A stretch of DNA of 41,506 bases, taken from the NCBI GenBank assembly GCA_937864465.1, contig CALMJU010000091.1:1-41506 (forward strand), given 5' to 3'. This document shows positions 32,197 through 39,750 of the stretch, piece after piece. How positions within the stretch are numbered: position 1 is the stretch's first letter; every line of letters starts with the position of its first letter. This DNA is from an uncultured Acidobacteriota bacterium. Its GTDB lineage: Bacteria; Acidobacteriota; Polarisedimenticolia; Polarisedimenticolales; JAIQFR01. A program made the translations under genes and the position numbers. The notes under the pieces are model-generated. The model was not told the DNA's origin, ran no database searches, and saw only the letters and a program-made list of their open reading frames with translations.

Positions 32197-34131
32197 CTAG
32201 CCGGCGTCCGCGGCCCGCTCGACGGCGGGCGCGGCGTCGTCCGCGAGAGCGAGGCCGTGGGGCCGATAGGTCGGGACCAGCTGGCGGAACAGCTCGAGGA
32301 TGCGGGTCGCCCGGCCCTCGGCGGCGGCCTCGGCCAGGTCCCGGATGCGGGCGTGGAGGTCCTCGGGCGGCGCCGGGCACTCGGCCGCCAGGATCTTGTC
32401 CTGGACCTGCCGGGTGCGCTCCTCCTCCTCGGTGAGGAGCTCCTCGAAGAGCTTCTCCCCCGGCCTCAGGCCGGTGAACGAGATCCGGACGTCGGCGTCC
32501 GGCACGAGCCCCGACATCGTGATCATGTGCCGCGCGAGGTCGGCGATCCGGATCTGGTCGCCCATGTCGAGCACGCACAGCTCGCCGCAGTCCCCGTATC
32601 CCGCCCGCAGCACGAGCGCGACCGCCTCGGAGACGGTCATGAAGTAGCGCCGGACCTCGGGGTGGGTCACCGTCACCGGCCCTCCGGCGGCGATCTGCTC
32701 GCGGAACAACGGCACGACGGACCCGGCCGAGCCGAGAACGTTCCCGAACCGGACCGCGCAGAACCGGGTCCTTCGGGAGCGCCTCGCGAGGTCCCGCACG
32801 ATCATCTCGCCTACGCGCTTCGAGGTCCCCATGACGCTCGTCGGCCGGACCGCCTTGTCGGTCGAGATGTAGACGAATCGGTCCGCTCCCGCCTCGGCGG
32901 CGGCCTCGGCCACGTTGCGCGTGCCGATCACGTTGTTCTTTACGGCCTCGCCGGGGGCGGTCTCCATGAGGGGCACGTGCTTGTGCGCCGCGGCGTGGAA
33001 GACGTCGTGCGGCCGATGCCGGAGGAACAGCGACCGGATCCGTCCCGGATCCCGGATGTCCGCCACCTCGAGCGCGATCGCGGCCCTCGGGAACTCGCGG
33101 GCGAATCTCCGCCCGAGAAGGTAGAGCCCGTTCTCGTTCATGTCGGCCATGACGAGGCTCGAGAGCCCCGCCCGGAGGAGCTGCGCGCAGATCTCGCTCC
33201 CGATCGAGCCTGCCGCGCCGGTCACGAGGGCCGAGCGCTCGACGAGCGGGATGGGGGTCCCCCCGTCGGCGAACGTCACCGGGTCCCGCATCAGGAGGTC
33301 GTCCGGGGAGAGGTCCTGCATCGCGGCGGAGGCCGGGCGGTCCTGGAAGAACGCGAACGACACCGGCAGGATCTTGAACCGGAGCTTGAGCTCGGCCGAG
33401 CGCGCGAGGATCTCGCGGATCCGCTTCCCGGAGAGCCTCGGGATCGCGATCAGCACCTGGTCGGCGCGCGTCGCGGCGGCGATCTCCGCGAGCCGGTCGA
33501 GCCCGCCCAGCACCTTCCGGCCGCCGACGATCATCCCGCGCTTGGCGGGGTCGTCGTCCACGAATCCGATCACGCGGTAGAGGTGGTCGGCGGAGCCCTG
33601 GAGGTCGCGGAGGAGCGTCTGGCCCGCCGAGCCGGCGCCGACGATCAGGGTGCGGAGCGTCTCCTTCCTCCGGCTCTGCGTCCAGTCGGCGGCGTAGACT
33701 CCCAAGAGCCTCGGCGCGAACCGCAGCGCGGCCATGAGCGCCGTCGTCAGGAGCAGCTCGAGCGCGACGACCGACCGCGGCGTTCCCCCTCCGATCCGCA
33801 GCATGTACAGGAGTCCCAGGAAGGTGCCGCTGCCCGCGACGCCGGCGATCCCGACGCGGGCGCCGTCGGCGAGCGTCGAGTGGCGGAACGACCAGCGGTG
33901 GAGCCGGCAGGCGAGGTTCGCCAGCAGCCGGGCGATCAGGAGGGTCCCCGCGATCCCCGGCAAGGTCTCCCGATAGCCCGGCGGGATGCTCCCCTCGAAA
34001 CGGAGGAGCATGCCGGCGTAGAACGAGCCGAGGCAGATCCCGAGGTCCGCGACGAGGAGCTCCGCGAGCCGCAGAGACGCGGAGCGGCGCGCCTCGCGCG
34101 CCCACCGACCGATCCGGCTAGCGCTTCCCAT
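32197..34131 (-). CDS. nucleotide-sugar 4,6-dehydratase, CapD/WbpM/PglF family
   Basis: A 644-residue membrane enzyme that converts UDP-GlcNAc (family substrate) to a 4-keto-6-deoxy intermediate. Residues 15-125 hold four transmembrane helices. A first Rossmann domain follows (LIVGAGSAGQTLLRDL), then a flexible link and the catalytic short-chain dehydrogenase domain with ALVTGAAGSIGSEI. The catalytic motif is VMGTSKRVGE, with M434 in the usual tyrosine place and K438, as is normal for the PglF/WbpM group. Conserved ISTDKAVRPTSVMG and MDMGDQIRI-like (LDMGDQIRI) segments agree. It overlaps the aminotransferase gene upstream by 14 bases. Together the two would give a 4-amino-4,6-dideoxy sugar. 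Confidence 0.93.
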   Translation of the reverse strand: MGSASRIGRWAREARRSASLRLAELLVADLGICLGSFYAGMLLRFEGSIPPGYRETLPGIAGTLLIARLLANLACRLHRWSFRHSTLADGARVGIAGVAGSGTFLGLLYMLRIGGGTPRSVVALELLLTTALMAALRFAPRLLGVYAADWTQSRRKETLRTLIVGAGSAGQTLLRDLQGSADHLYRVIGFVDDDPAKRGMIVGGRKVLGGLDRLAEIAAATRADQVLIAIPRLSGKRIREILARSAELKLRFKILPVSFAFFQDRPASAAMQDLSPDDLLMRDPVTFADGGTPIPLVERSALVTGAAGSIGSEICAQLLRAGLSSLVMADMNENGLYLLGRRFAREFPRAAIALEVADIRDPGRIRSLFLRHRPHDVFHAAAHKHVPLMETAPGEAVKNNVIGTRNVAEAAAEAGADRFVYISTDKAVRPTSVMGTSKRVGEMIVRDLARRSRRTRFCAVRFGNVLGSAGSVVPLFREQIAAGGPVTVTHPEVRRYFMTVSEAVALVLRAGYGDCGELCVLDMGDQIRIADLARHMITMSGLVPDADVRISFTGLRPGEKLFEELLTEEEERTRQVQDKILAAECPAPPEDLHARIRDLAEAAAEGRATRILELFRQLVPTYRPHGLALADDAAPAVERAADAG

Positions 34132-35248
34132 CGCTCCTCGCGATCGCCTCCCGGAGCGCCCGGACGACCCGGTCCACTTCTCCCTCCGTCAGGCGGTTGT
34201 GGAAGGGGAGAGCGACGGTCCGGCGCGCGATGTCCTCGGTCACGGGAAGCGCTACGCATTCTAGCGCGATCTCCCGCCGGATGTAGGGCTGCAGGTGGAT
34301 GGGCGAGAAGTAGGCCCGGACCGGGATCCCGCGCCGCTCCATCTCCCGCATGATCGGGTCGCGGTCGAGGCCGGGCGCGAGCGTCACGACGTACACGAAC
34401 CAGCTCGGCCGCACCCAGGGGAGGGCGGCGGGGGCGAGGACGAGGTCCTCCTGCGCCAGCCGCTCGCCGTACATCCTCGCGACGCGGTCGCGGCGCTCCA
34501 GGTGGACCGGGAGCCTCCGGAACTGCGAGGCGCCGAGGGCGGCGCTCATCTCGTCCATGCGGTAGTTGTAGCCGAGCCGCTCGTGCTCGAGCCAGGCTCC
34601 CATCTCGGACCGGCCCTGGTTCCGGAGGCTCCTCGCCACGCGGGCGAGATCGGCATCGTCCGTGACGATCATCCCGCCCTCTCCGGTCGTGATCTGCTTG
34701 TTCGGGTAGAACGCGAAGGCCGCGGCCGCACCGAACCTCCCGAGCCTCGTCCCCCGGTACTCCGCCCCGAGCGCCTCGCACGAGTCGTCGATCGCAGCGA
34801 GCCCGTGTCGGCGTGCGAGGTCTAGGATCGCGTCCCAGTCGGCCGGGTGCCCGAAAACGTCCACGGCCAGGATCGCGCGCGTCCTCTCGCCGACCTTCGA
34901 CGCGAGGTCCTCCGGGTCGAGGTTGAACGTCTGCGGCTCGATGTCCACGAAGACGGGCGTCGCCCGCTCGTAGAGGATGGCGTTCACGCTCGCGGCGAAC
35001 GTGAACGAGGGGACGAGCACCTCGTCGCCCGGACCGAGGCCGAGCGCCTTGACGATCAGGTGGAGCGCGGCGGTCCCCGAGCTGACGCCGACGGCGTGTC
35101 TCGTCCCGACCCACTCCGCGACGCCCCGCTCGAACTCCTCGAGCTTCGGGCCGATCGACAGCCGTCCGGTCGGCAGGACGCCGAGGACCGCCCGAATGTC
35201 CTCCTCCTCGATGTCGGGAGAGGACATGGAGATCGGGTCTTCGCGCAT
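34118..35248 (-). CDS. DegT/DnrJ/EryC1/StrS-family PLP-dependent sugar aminotransferase
   Basis: A 376-residue pyridoxal-phosphate enzyme that aminates the keto sugar made by the CapD-like dehydratase, as PglE does in bacillosamine synthesis. Seen are GVSSGTAALHLI (cofactor phosphate region), VDIEPQTFNLDPE, the aspartate motif IDDSCEALGAEY and the internal aldimine lysine K184 in FYPNKQITTGEGGM. The C-terminal RAYFSPIHLQPY and LPFHNRLTEGEVDRVV are family typical. The ATG at 35248 has GGGGAG upstream and a TAGAAT -10 box 38 bases before it; a longer frame reaching 35476 runs through the divergent kinase gene and is not used. First gene of the locus. Confidence 0.93.
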   Translation of the reverse strand: MREDPISMSSPDIEEEDIRAVLGVLPTGRLSIGPKLEEFERGVAEWVGTRHAVGVSSGTAALHLIVKALGLGPGDEVLVPSFTFAASVNAILYERATPVFVDIEPQTFNLDPEDLASKVGERTRAILAVDVFGHPADWDAILDLARRHGLAAIDDSCEALGAEYRGTRLGRFGAAAAFAFYPNKQITTGEGGMIVTDDADLARVARSLRNQGRSEMGAWLEHERLGYNYRMDEMSAALGASQFRRLPVHLERRDRVARMYGERLAQEDLVLAPAALPWVRPSWFVYVVTLAPGLDRDPIMREMERRGIPVRAYFSPIHLQPYIRREIALECVALPVTEDIARRTVALPFHNRLTEGEVDRVVRALREAIARSDGKR

Positions 35249-35286
35249 CGCTCGCTCCCCTGGGAACCTGCGGATCGGTCTGCGGA

Positions 35287-35292
35287 TTCTAT
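35287..35292 (-). promoter_or_regulatory. -10 element (TAGAAT) of the polysaccharide locus
   Basis: TAGAAT runs 35292 to 35287 on the minus strand in the 94-base gap between the divergent aminotransferase and sensor-kinase genes. The leader would be about 32 bases. A possible -10 for the kinase (GACAAT, 35315-35320) lies on the other strand, also without a good -35. Confidence 0.45.
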
Positions 35293-35342
35293 TCCCTTTT
35301 GCCCCATCCCGGGGGACAATCCCGGCGTCCCGGGAGGTCCGA

Positions 35343-36938
35343 ATGGCGAGAAATCGGGGGAACGGCGGATCCCGAAACCCGAGCGAGGGGCTCCGCCGCG
35401 CGTTGTCGCTCCTCGAGGCGACGATCGAATCGACCGCCGACGGGCTCCTCGTCGTCGATCGCGAGGGGAGGATCACCCGCTACAACCGGAGGTTCGCCGA
35501 GATCTGGAGGATCCCCGACGAGGTGCTCGCCACCGGCCGGGACGAGGACGCCCTCGAGTTCGTGCACGACCAGCTCCGCGATCCGGAGGCGTTCCTGGCG
35601 AAGGTGCACGAGCTGTACCACAGCCCCGAGGCTTCGAGCTTCGACAGCTTCGAGCTGACGGACGGCCGGACCCTCGAGCGCTACTCCATTCCGCAGCGCC
35701 TCGACGACGAGATCGTCGGGCGCGTCTGGAGCTTCCGCGACGTCACCGCGCGCCGCCGCGCCGAGGAGGAGCGCCGCCAGATCGAGAGGAAGATGCGGCA
35801 GGCGCAGAAGCTCGAGAGCCTCGGAGTCCTCGCGGGGGGGGTCGCGCACGACTTCAACAACATCCTGACGGCGATTCTCGGGAATGCCGACCTCGCGCTC
35901 TCCGCCCTCCCCGAGGACGCGCCCTTTCGCCCGATGCTCCTGGAGATCGAGAAGGCCGCCCGGCGCGCGGCGGGCCTGTGCCACCAGATGCTCGCGTACT
36001 CGGGCCAGGGCCGCTTCGCCGTCAGCCCGGTCGATCTGTCGGACCTGGTGACCGACATGAACCATCTCCTCCACGGTGCGATGTCGTCCGGGGCGGCGCT
36101 CCGTCTGCGCCTGGCTTCCGGGCTGCCGCGGATCGACGTCGACGCCGCGCAGATCTGCCAGGTCGTCGCCAGCCTGGTGACCAACGCGTCCGAGGCGATC
36201 GGCGAGGGGGTGGGCACGGTCGAGGTGTCCACGGGCGTCGCCGAATGCCGCCCCGAGGATCTCGTCTCTCACGAGATGAGCGACGATCTCCCGGAGGGCC
36301 GGTACGTCTACGTGGAGGTCTCGGACACCGGCTGCGGCATGGACCGGGAAACGATCGGGAGGATCTTCGATCCGTTCTTCTCGACCAAGTTCACGGGGCG
36401 GGGTCTCGGCCTCCCTGCGGTCCTCGGGATCGTGCGTGGGCATCGGGGCGCGATCCGGGTGCACAGCGAGCCGGGGAAGGGGACGACCGTCCGCGTGCTG
36501 TTTCCGGAGCGCGGCGGGGCCGAGGCCCCGGCGGCTCCCCCGAAGAAGGAAGCGGCCGCGGCGCCGGAGCCGAGGAGAGCGGTCCTGCTCGTGGACGACG
36601 AGGAGACGGTCCGGGACGTCGGCTCGCGCATGCTCGAGGCGGCGGGCTTCCCCGTGATCGTCGCCGCCGACGGCGTCGAGGCTCTCGAGATCGCGCGAGA
36701 GCGCCGCCGGGAGATCGCGTGCGTCGTGCTCGACCTGTCGATGCCGCGCCTGGGGGGGGAGGACGTGCTCCGCGGGCTCCAGCAGCTCGCCCCGGACCTC
36801 CCGGTGATCCTGTCGAGCGGCTACGACGAGCAGGAGGCGACCTCGGGCATCGGAAGCGGCGAGATCGCCGGATTCGTGCAGAAGCCTTATCGTCTCGCTT
36901 CGCTGGCTGCCGTGATCCGGCGGGTTCTGGCGGGGTAG
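35343..36938 (+). CDS. hybrid sensor kinase: PAS, histidine kinase, receiver
   Basis: A 531-residue soluble hybrid kinase. An N-terminal PAS domain (about 20-145; TADGLLVVDREGRITRYNRRF) is followed by a HisKA region with the phosphoacceptor H169 in GGVAHDFNNIL. The HATPase has an N-box (VTNASEAI), a G1 box (DTGCGMD) and an F/G2 region (FSTKFTGRGLGLPAV). An acidic/Ala-Pro linker leads to a C-terminal receiver with VDDEE, phosphorylatable D464 (LDLSMP) and K in VQKPY. No transmembrane segment is seen, so the signal is intracellular. The ATG has GGGAGG 6 bases upstream. It is divergent from the polysaccharide locus, which it may regulate through a separate phosphotransfer protein. The target is unknown. 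Confidence 0.92.
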   Translation: MARNRGNGGSRNPSEGLRRALSLLEATIESTADGLLVVDREGRITRYNRRFAEIWRIPDEVLATGRDEDALEFVHDQLRDPEAFLAKVHELYHSPEASSFDSFELTDGRTLERYSIPQRLDDEIVGRVWSFRDVTARRRAEEERRQIERKMRQAQKLESLGVLAGGVAHDFNNILTAILGNADLALSALPEDAPFRPMLLEIEKAARRAAGLCHQMLAYSGQGRFAVSPVDLSDLVTDMNHLLHGAMSSGAALRLRLASGLPRIDVDAAQICQVVASLVTNASEAIGEGVGTVEVSTGVAECRPEDLVSHEMSDDLPEGRYVYVEVSDTGCGMDRETIGRIFDPFFSTKFTGRGLGLPAVLGIVRGHRGAIRVHSEPGKGTTVRVLFPERGGAEAPAAPPKKEAAAAPEPRRAVLLVDDEETVRDVGSRMLEAAGFPVIVAADGVEALEIARERRREIACVVLDLSMPRLGGEDVLRGLQQLAPDLPVILSSGYDEQEATSGIGSGEIAGFVQKPYRLASLAAVIRRVLAG

Positions 36939-37010
36939 CCGGGCGCCTTCCGCCGTCCGCGCGAGATCCTCGACCCCCGTTTTTTTAATTGTGGCCGCTT
37001 TTTGGGAGAA
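36939..37010. other. intergenic stretch with AT-rich patch after the sensor kinase gene
   Basis: After the kinase stop comes a weak CGAG-ATC-CTCG hairpin (36962-36972), then a T7 run, AATTG and a T5 run (36980-37003) within otherwise very GC-rich DNA. The T7 run may end the kinase message. The whole patch could also act as an upstream promoter element for the structured segment that follows (TTGTGG at 36989-36994 is a poor -35). No coding sequence is supported. Confidence 0.35.
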
Positions 37011-37219
37011 CGATGAAACCCCGGGGCTCGCCCCGCATCTCATCGGGTGAGGCCCGGCCGACGTGGGGGCGTGGCGCTCGCGGCCGAGAGGTCGGGATCC
37101 CCCCGGTCCTTCCTCTCGCGACGAGCGGCCCCGGGGAACGCGCCGGTGGGAAGGGGCGCCCGGGTCGAGAACGGATGCCCGGGCCGACGGTGGCGGCCTC
37201 GCCGGGCCTCGTATTTTTT
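37011..37219 (+). ncRNA. candidate structured RNA ending in a U-run
   Basis: No credible protein is encoded here, but the plus strand can fold into nested perfect helices. A 5' hairpin has CGATGA (37011-37016) with TCATCG (37040-37045), capped by CGGGG-CTCG-CCCCG (37022-37035). A long-range helix of 10 pairs joins GAGGCCCGGC (37049-37058) with GCCGGGCCTC (37201-37210), extendable by two G-U pairs. It encloses a long hairpin with CGCTCG (37075-37080) to CGAGCG (37122-37127) and CGAGAGG (37085-37091) to CCTCTCG (37112-37118), and a hairpin with GCCCGGG (37158-37164) to CCCGGGC (37178-37184). U6 follows at 37214-37219. I recognise no known class. It could be a small RNA or a cis-regulatory leader. 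High GC makes chance helices commoner, so this stays a candidate. Confidence 0.4.
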
Positions 37220-37405
37220 CTCTTCTGGTGAACGATCGCCGAGAATCTGGGGACGATCACGGCGAGGGGGAAGGTCGAACCGAGAATCCGCGGTGACGGT
37301 TTCATGAACGGGTCTCCAAGAAAGCGCTCCCCTCGTCGCTCGCCGCGGCGGAGGGCGGGGACGCCAGGCGGACGCGCCCGGATCCCGCGGGCCTCGCCCC
37401 TGACG
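37220..37405. other. intergenic stretch upstream of the ATP-grasp gene
   Basis: This part lies between the candidate RNA and the ATP-grasp promoter. It contains TCGCCG...CGGCGA (about 37246-37265), able to form a 6-bp stem, and two similar phrases with GAGAATC (about 37251 and 37282). No frame looks like a protein. Nothing else can be supported. Confidence 0.35.
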
Positions 37406-37411
37406 TACAAT
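37406..37411 (+). promoter_or_regulatory. -10 element (TACAAT) of the ATP-grasp/HAD pair
   Basis: TACAAT lies 20 bases before the ATG at 37432, with GGAGG between them. The short leader means that the U-run at 37214-37219 is not in this transcript if this promoter is used. No clear -35. Confidence 0.5.
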
Positions 37412-37431
37412 CGCGCTCCGGAGGTCCCTCG

Positions 37432-38430
37432 ATGAGACAGACGCCTTTTCACGTGCTCCTGTCCTCCGCCGGGCGCCGCGTCGCGCTGCTCGAGATCTTC
37501 CGGAAGACGCTCGCCGATCTCTCTCTCGAGGGACAGGTGTTCGCGGCGGACGTGTCGCCGCTCTCGGCCGCCTCGCGCGTCGCCGACCGAGCGTTCCGGG
37601 TTCCCCGATGCACGAGCCCCGACTTCGTCCCCGAGATGCTGCGGATCTGCAAGGAGCAGTCGGTCGCTCTCGTGGTTCCGACCATCGATACGGAGCTCTC
37701 GGCCTACGCGAGCCATCGCGACGAGTTCGCCCGGATCGGAACGACGGTCGCGATCTCGTCCCCGGAGACGGTCTCCATCGGCGCCGACAAGAGCCGCACG
37801 CACGAGTGGCTCACGAGGGAGGGGTTCCCGACCGTCCGCCAGGGAACCGCCGCCGACGTGCTCCGGGATCTCCGGGGATGGGCGTTCCCGGTGATCGTCA
37901 AGCCTCGCTTCGGGAGCGCGTCGATCGACGTCCGTCGTCTCGACAAGCCCAGGGAGCTGGCGATTCTGCAGACGCCGGCGCGGTACGTCGTGGAGAGCAT
38001 CGCCCGCGGAGTCGAGCACACGGTCGACGTCCTGGTCGGGCGCGCCGGGCGCTGCCTGTGCGCGGTTCCACGGCGCAGGCTCGAGGTCCGCTCGGGAGAG
38101 GTCAGCAAGGGGATGACGTTCCGGAGCCCGGCGCTCCAGAGCCTCGCCGCCAGGATCGCGGAGACCCTGCCGGGCGCGTTCGCCGTGCTGAACATTCAGC
38201 TGTTCTTCGACGAGCCGACCGGAGCGGCCAGCGTGATCGAGATCAACCCACGCTTCGGCGGCGGGTTCCCCCTGGCCTGGCAGGCGGGCGCGGATCTGGC
38301 GCGCTGGCTCGTCCAGGACGTCGCCGGGCTCCCGTCGGACGCCCGTCCCGATTCCTGGGAGGACCGCCTCGTCATGCTCCGCTACGACGCGGCGGTGTTC
38401 GCAGGCGCGGCCGACCTCGGACTGGCGTAG
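37432..38430 (+). CDS. ATP-grasp ligase, carbamoyl-phosphate-synthase-like
   Basis: A 332-residue ATP-grasp enzyme. The family joins a carboxylate, activated as an acyl phosphate, to an amine or other nucleophile. The N-terminal pre-ATP-grasp domain starts HVLLSSAGRRVALLEIF and includes VVPTIDTELSAYA. The ATP-grasp core has a lysine strand FPVIVKPRFGSASIDV and the metal-binding end VIEINPRFGGGFPLAW, both typical of the CPSase-like/PylC-like group found in surface polysaccharide clusters. Good ribosome-binding site (GGAGG, 7 bases). The HAD gene follows after 4 bases. In this setting it may amidate a sugar acid or attach an amino acid to an amino sugar; the substrate is inferred from context only. 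Confidence 0.82.
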   Translation: MRQTPFHVLLSSAGRRVALLEIFRKTLADLSLEGQVFAADVSPLSAASRVADRAFRVPRCTSPDFVPEMLRICKEQSVALVVPTIDTELSAYASHRDEFARIGTTVAISSPETVSIGADKSRTHEWLTREGFPTVRQGTAADVLRDLRGWAFPVIVKPRFGSASIDVRRLDKPRELAILQTPARYVVESIARGVEHTVDVLVGRAGRCLCAVPRRRLEVRSGEVSKGMTFRSPALQSLAARIAETLPGAFAVLNIQLFFDEPTGAASVIEINPRFGGGFPLAWQAGADLARWLVQDVAGLPSDARPDSWEDRLVMLRYDAAVFAGAADLGLA

Positions 38431-38434
38431 CCCG

Positions 38435-39142
38435 ATGCTCTCCTGCGTCGTGTTCGACATCGACGACACGCTGTACCTCGAGAGCGACTACGTGAGGAGC
38501 GGGTTCCGCGCGGCGGGGATGCGGGTCGTGGAGCTGCTCGAGAAGGACGGCTTCGCGGCCGAGGCCTGGTCTCTGTTCCTGGCGGGAGGGCGGGAGAAGA
38601 TCTTCGACGGCGCGCTGCGCCGGCTCGGCATCGCTCCGGAGGCTGGGCTCGTCGCGGATCTCGTTTCGACCTACCGGAGCCACCGGCCGGACATCCGCCT
38701 GCTGCCGGATGCCGAGGCGTGCCTCGCGAGCCTCGCGGGCCGCGCTCACCTGGCCGTCGTCAGCGACGGTCCCCTGGAGAGCCAGACGGCCAAGGCGCGG
38801 GCGCTGCGCCTCGACCGCTGGATCTCGACCTTCGTTTACACGGCCGCGCTCGGCGACGGATTCGGCAAGCCCCATCCCCGGGCGTTCGAGATCGTCGAGT
38901 TCGACGCGGCCTGCCCCGGGCCGGAGTGCTCGTACGTGGCGGACAACCCGTCGAAGGATTTCGCCGGCCCGGGAAAGAGGGGCTGGACGACGGTGAGGGT
39001 GCGGCGGCCCGGAGGGCTGCACTGGGGCGTCGCCAGCGGGCGCGACGTCGGAAAGGAGTTGGCCGACCTGTCGGGCCTGGTCGCCGCGCTGGGACTGGAG
39101 CCGGGGGACGGCCTCGCATCCCCGGGCGGGAGGCCCGGCTAG
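38435..39142 (+). CDS. HAD-superfamily hydrolase (subclass IA)
   Basis: A 235-residue phosphatase-type HAD enzyme. Motif I is DIDDT with nucleophile D8 and general acid D10. The helical cap occupies about residues 15-85. Motif II is VVSDGP, motif III the lysine in FGKPHP, and motif IV DNPSKDFAG. It lies 4 bases after the ATP-grasp gene without a strong ribosome-binding site of its own, so it is translationally coupled. ATP-grasp/HAD pairs recur in capsule and exopolysaccharide clusters. The HAD enzyme may dephosphorylate the acceptor or a by-product of the ligase, but this is inferred. Its stop codon overlaps the stop of the convergent sugar-transferase gene (CTAG). Confidence 0.88.
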   Translation: MLSCVVFDIDDTLYLESDYVRSGFRAAGMRVVELLEKDGFAAEAWSLFLAGGREKIFDGALRRLGIAPEAGLVADLVSTYRSHRPDIRLLPDAEACLASLAGRAHLAVVSDGPLESQTAKARALRLDRWISTFVYTAALGDGFGKPHPRAFEIVEFDAACPGPECSYVADNPSKDFAGPGKRGWTTVRVRRPGGLHWGVASGRDVGKELADLSGLVAALGLEPGDGLASPGGRPG

Positions 39143-39750
39143 GATTCCTCGCCGTCCCGGCCCGACCCCAGGAACTCGGGCATCGTCGCGTGCCCCTCGG
39201 CCGAGATGCCTTCCCGTCGAAGAACCTGCACGGCCGTCCGCGCGAGAATCTTCAGGTCGAGCCAGAAGCTCCGGTGGTCCACGTACCAGACGTCGAGCGC
39301 GAACTTCTCCTCCCACGTCAGCGCATTCCGCCCGTTCACCTGCGCCCACCCCGTGATCCCCGGCCGGACCTCGTGCCTGCGCGCCTGCTCCGGAGTGTAC
39401 CGCGGCAGGTACTCCGTCAGGAGAGGCCGCGGCCCGACCAGGCTCATGTCCCCGCGCAGGACGTTCCAGAGCTCTGGGAGCTCGTCGAGACTGGTGGATC
39501 GAAGGAACCGGCCGAGGCGGGTGAGGCGTGAGGAGTCGGGGAGCAAGTTGCCGGCCGGGTCCCGATCATCGGTCATCGTGCGGAACTTGTAGAGGCGGAA
39601 CGAGCCGCCACGCCGGCCGGGGCGCGCGCTCGTGAAGAGAACCGGCGGCCCGAGGAACGCGAGAATGGCGATCGCCGTCGCGAGCAGAACCGGCGACAGC
39701 GCCAACAGGACGGCGCCACCGAGGACGAGGTCGAACGTCCGCTTGATCAT
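39139..39750 (-). CDS. short phosphoglycosyl transferase (PglC/WcaJ C-terminal type)
   Basis: A 203-residue monotopic phosphoglycosyl transferase that starts repeat-unit synthesis by moving a sugar-1-phosphate from UDP-sugar to undecaprenyl phosphate. The N-terminal [22 protein letters not shown] is the re-entrant membrane helix. Then come YKFRTM, the Asp-Glu catalytic dyad in [24 protein letters not shown] (quoted in part) and [11 protein letters not shown]. It lacks the extra N-terminal membrane region of WcaJ or WbaP and so matches the minimal PglC form. The partner enzymes for a di-amino sugar (CapD/PglF- and DegT/PglE-like) are in the same window. The ATG overlaps the stop of the GT4 gene by one base (TGATG). 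Confidence 0.93.
   Translation of the reverse strand: MIKRTFDLVLGGAVLLALSPVLLATAIAILAFLGPPVLFTSARPGRRGGSFRLYKFRTMTDDRDPAGNLLPDSSRLTRLGRFLRSTSLDELPELWNVLRGDMSLVGPRPLLTEYLPRYTPEQARRHEVRPGITGWAQVNGRNALTWEEKFALDVWYVDHRSFWLDLKILARTAVQVLRREGISAEGHATMPEFLGSGRDGEES

Noticed and set aside
36989-37231. An 80-codon open frame in the gap after the sensor kinase
   Set aside because: No ribosome-binding site, no recognisable motif, and it spans the nested RNA helices; the structured-RNA reading explains the sequence better.
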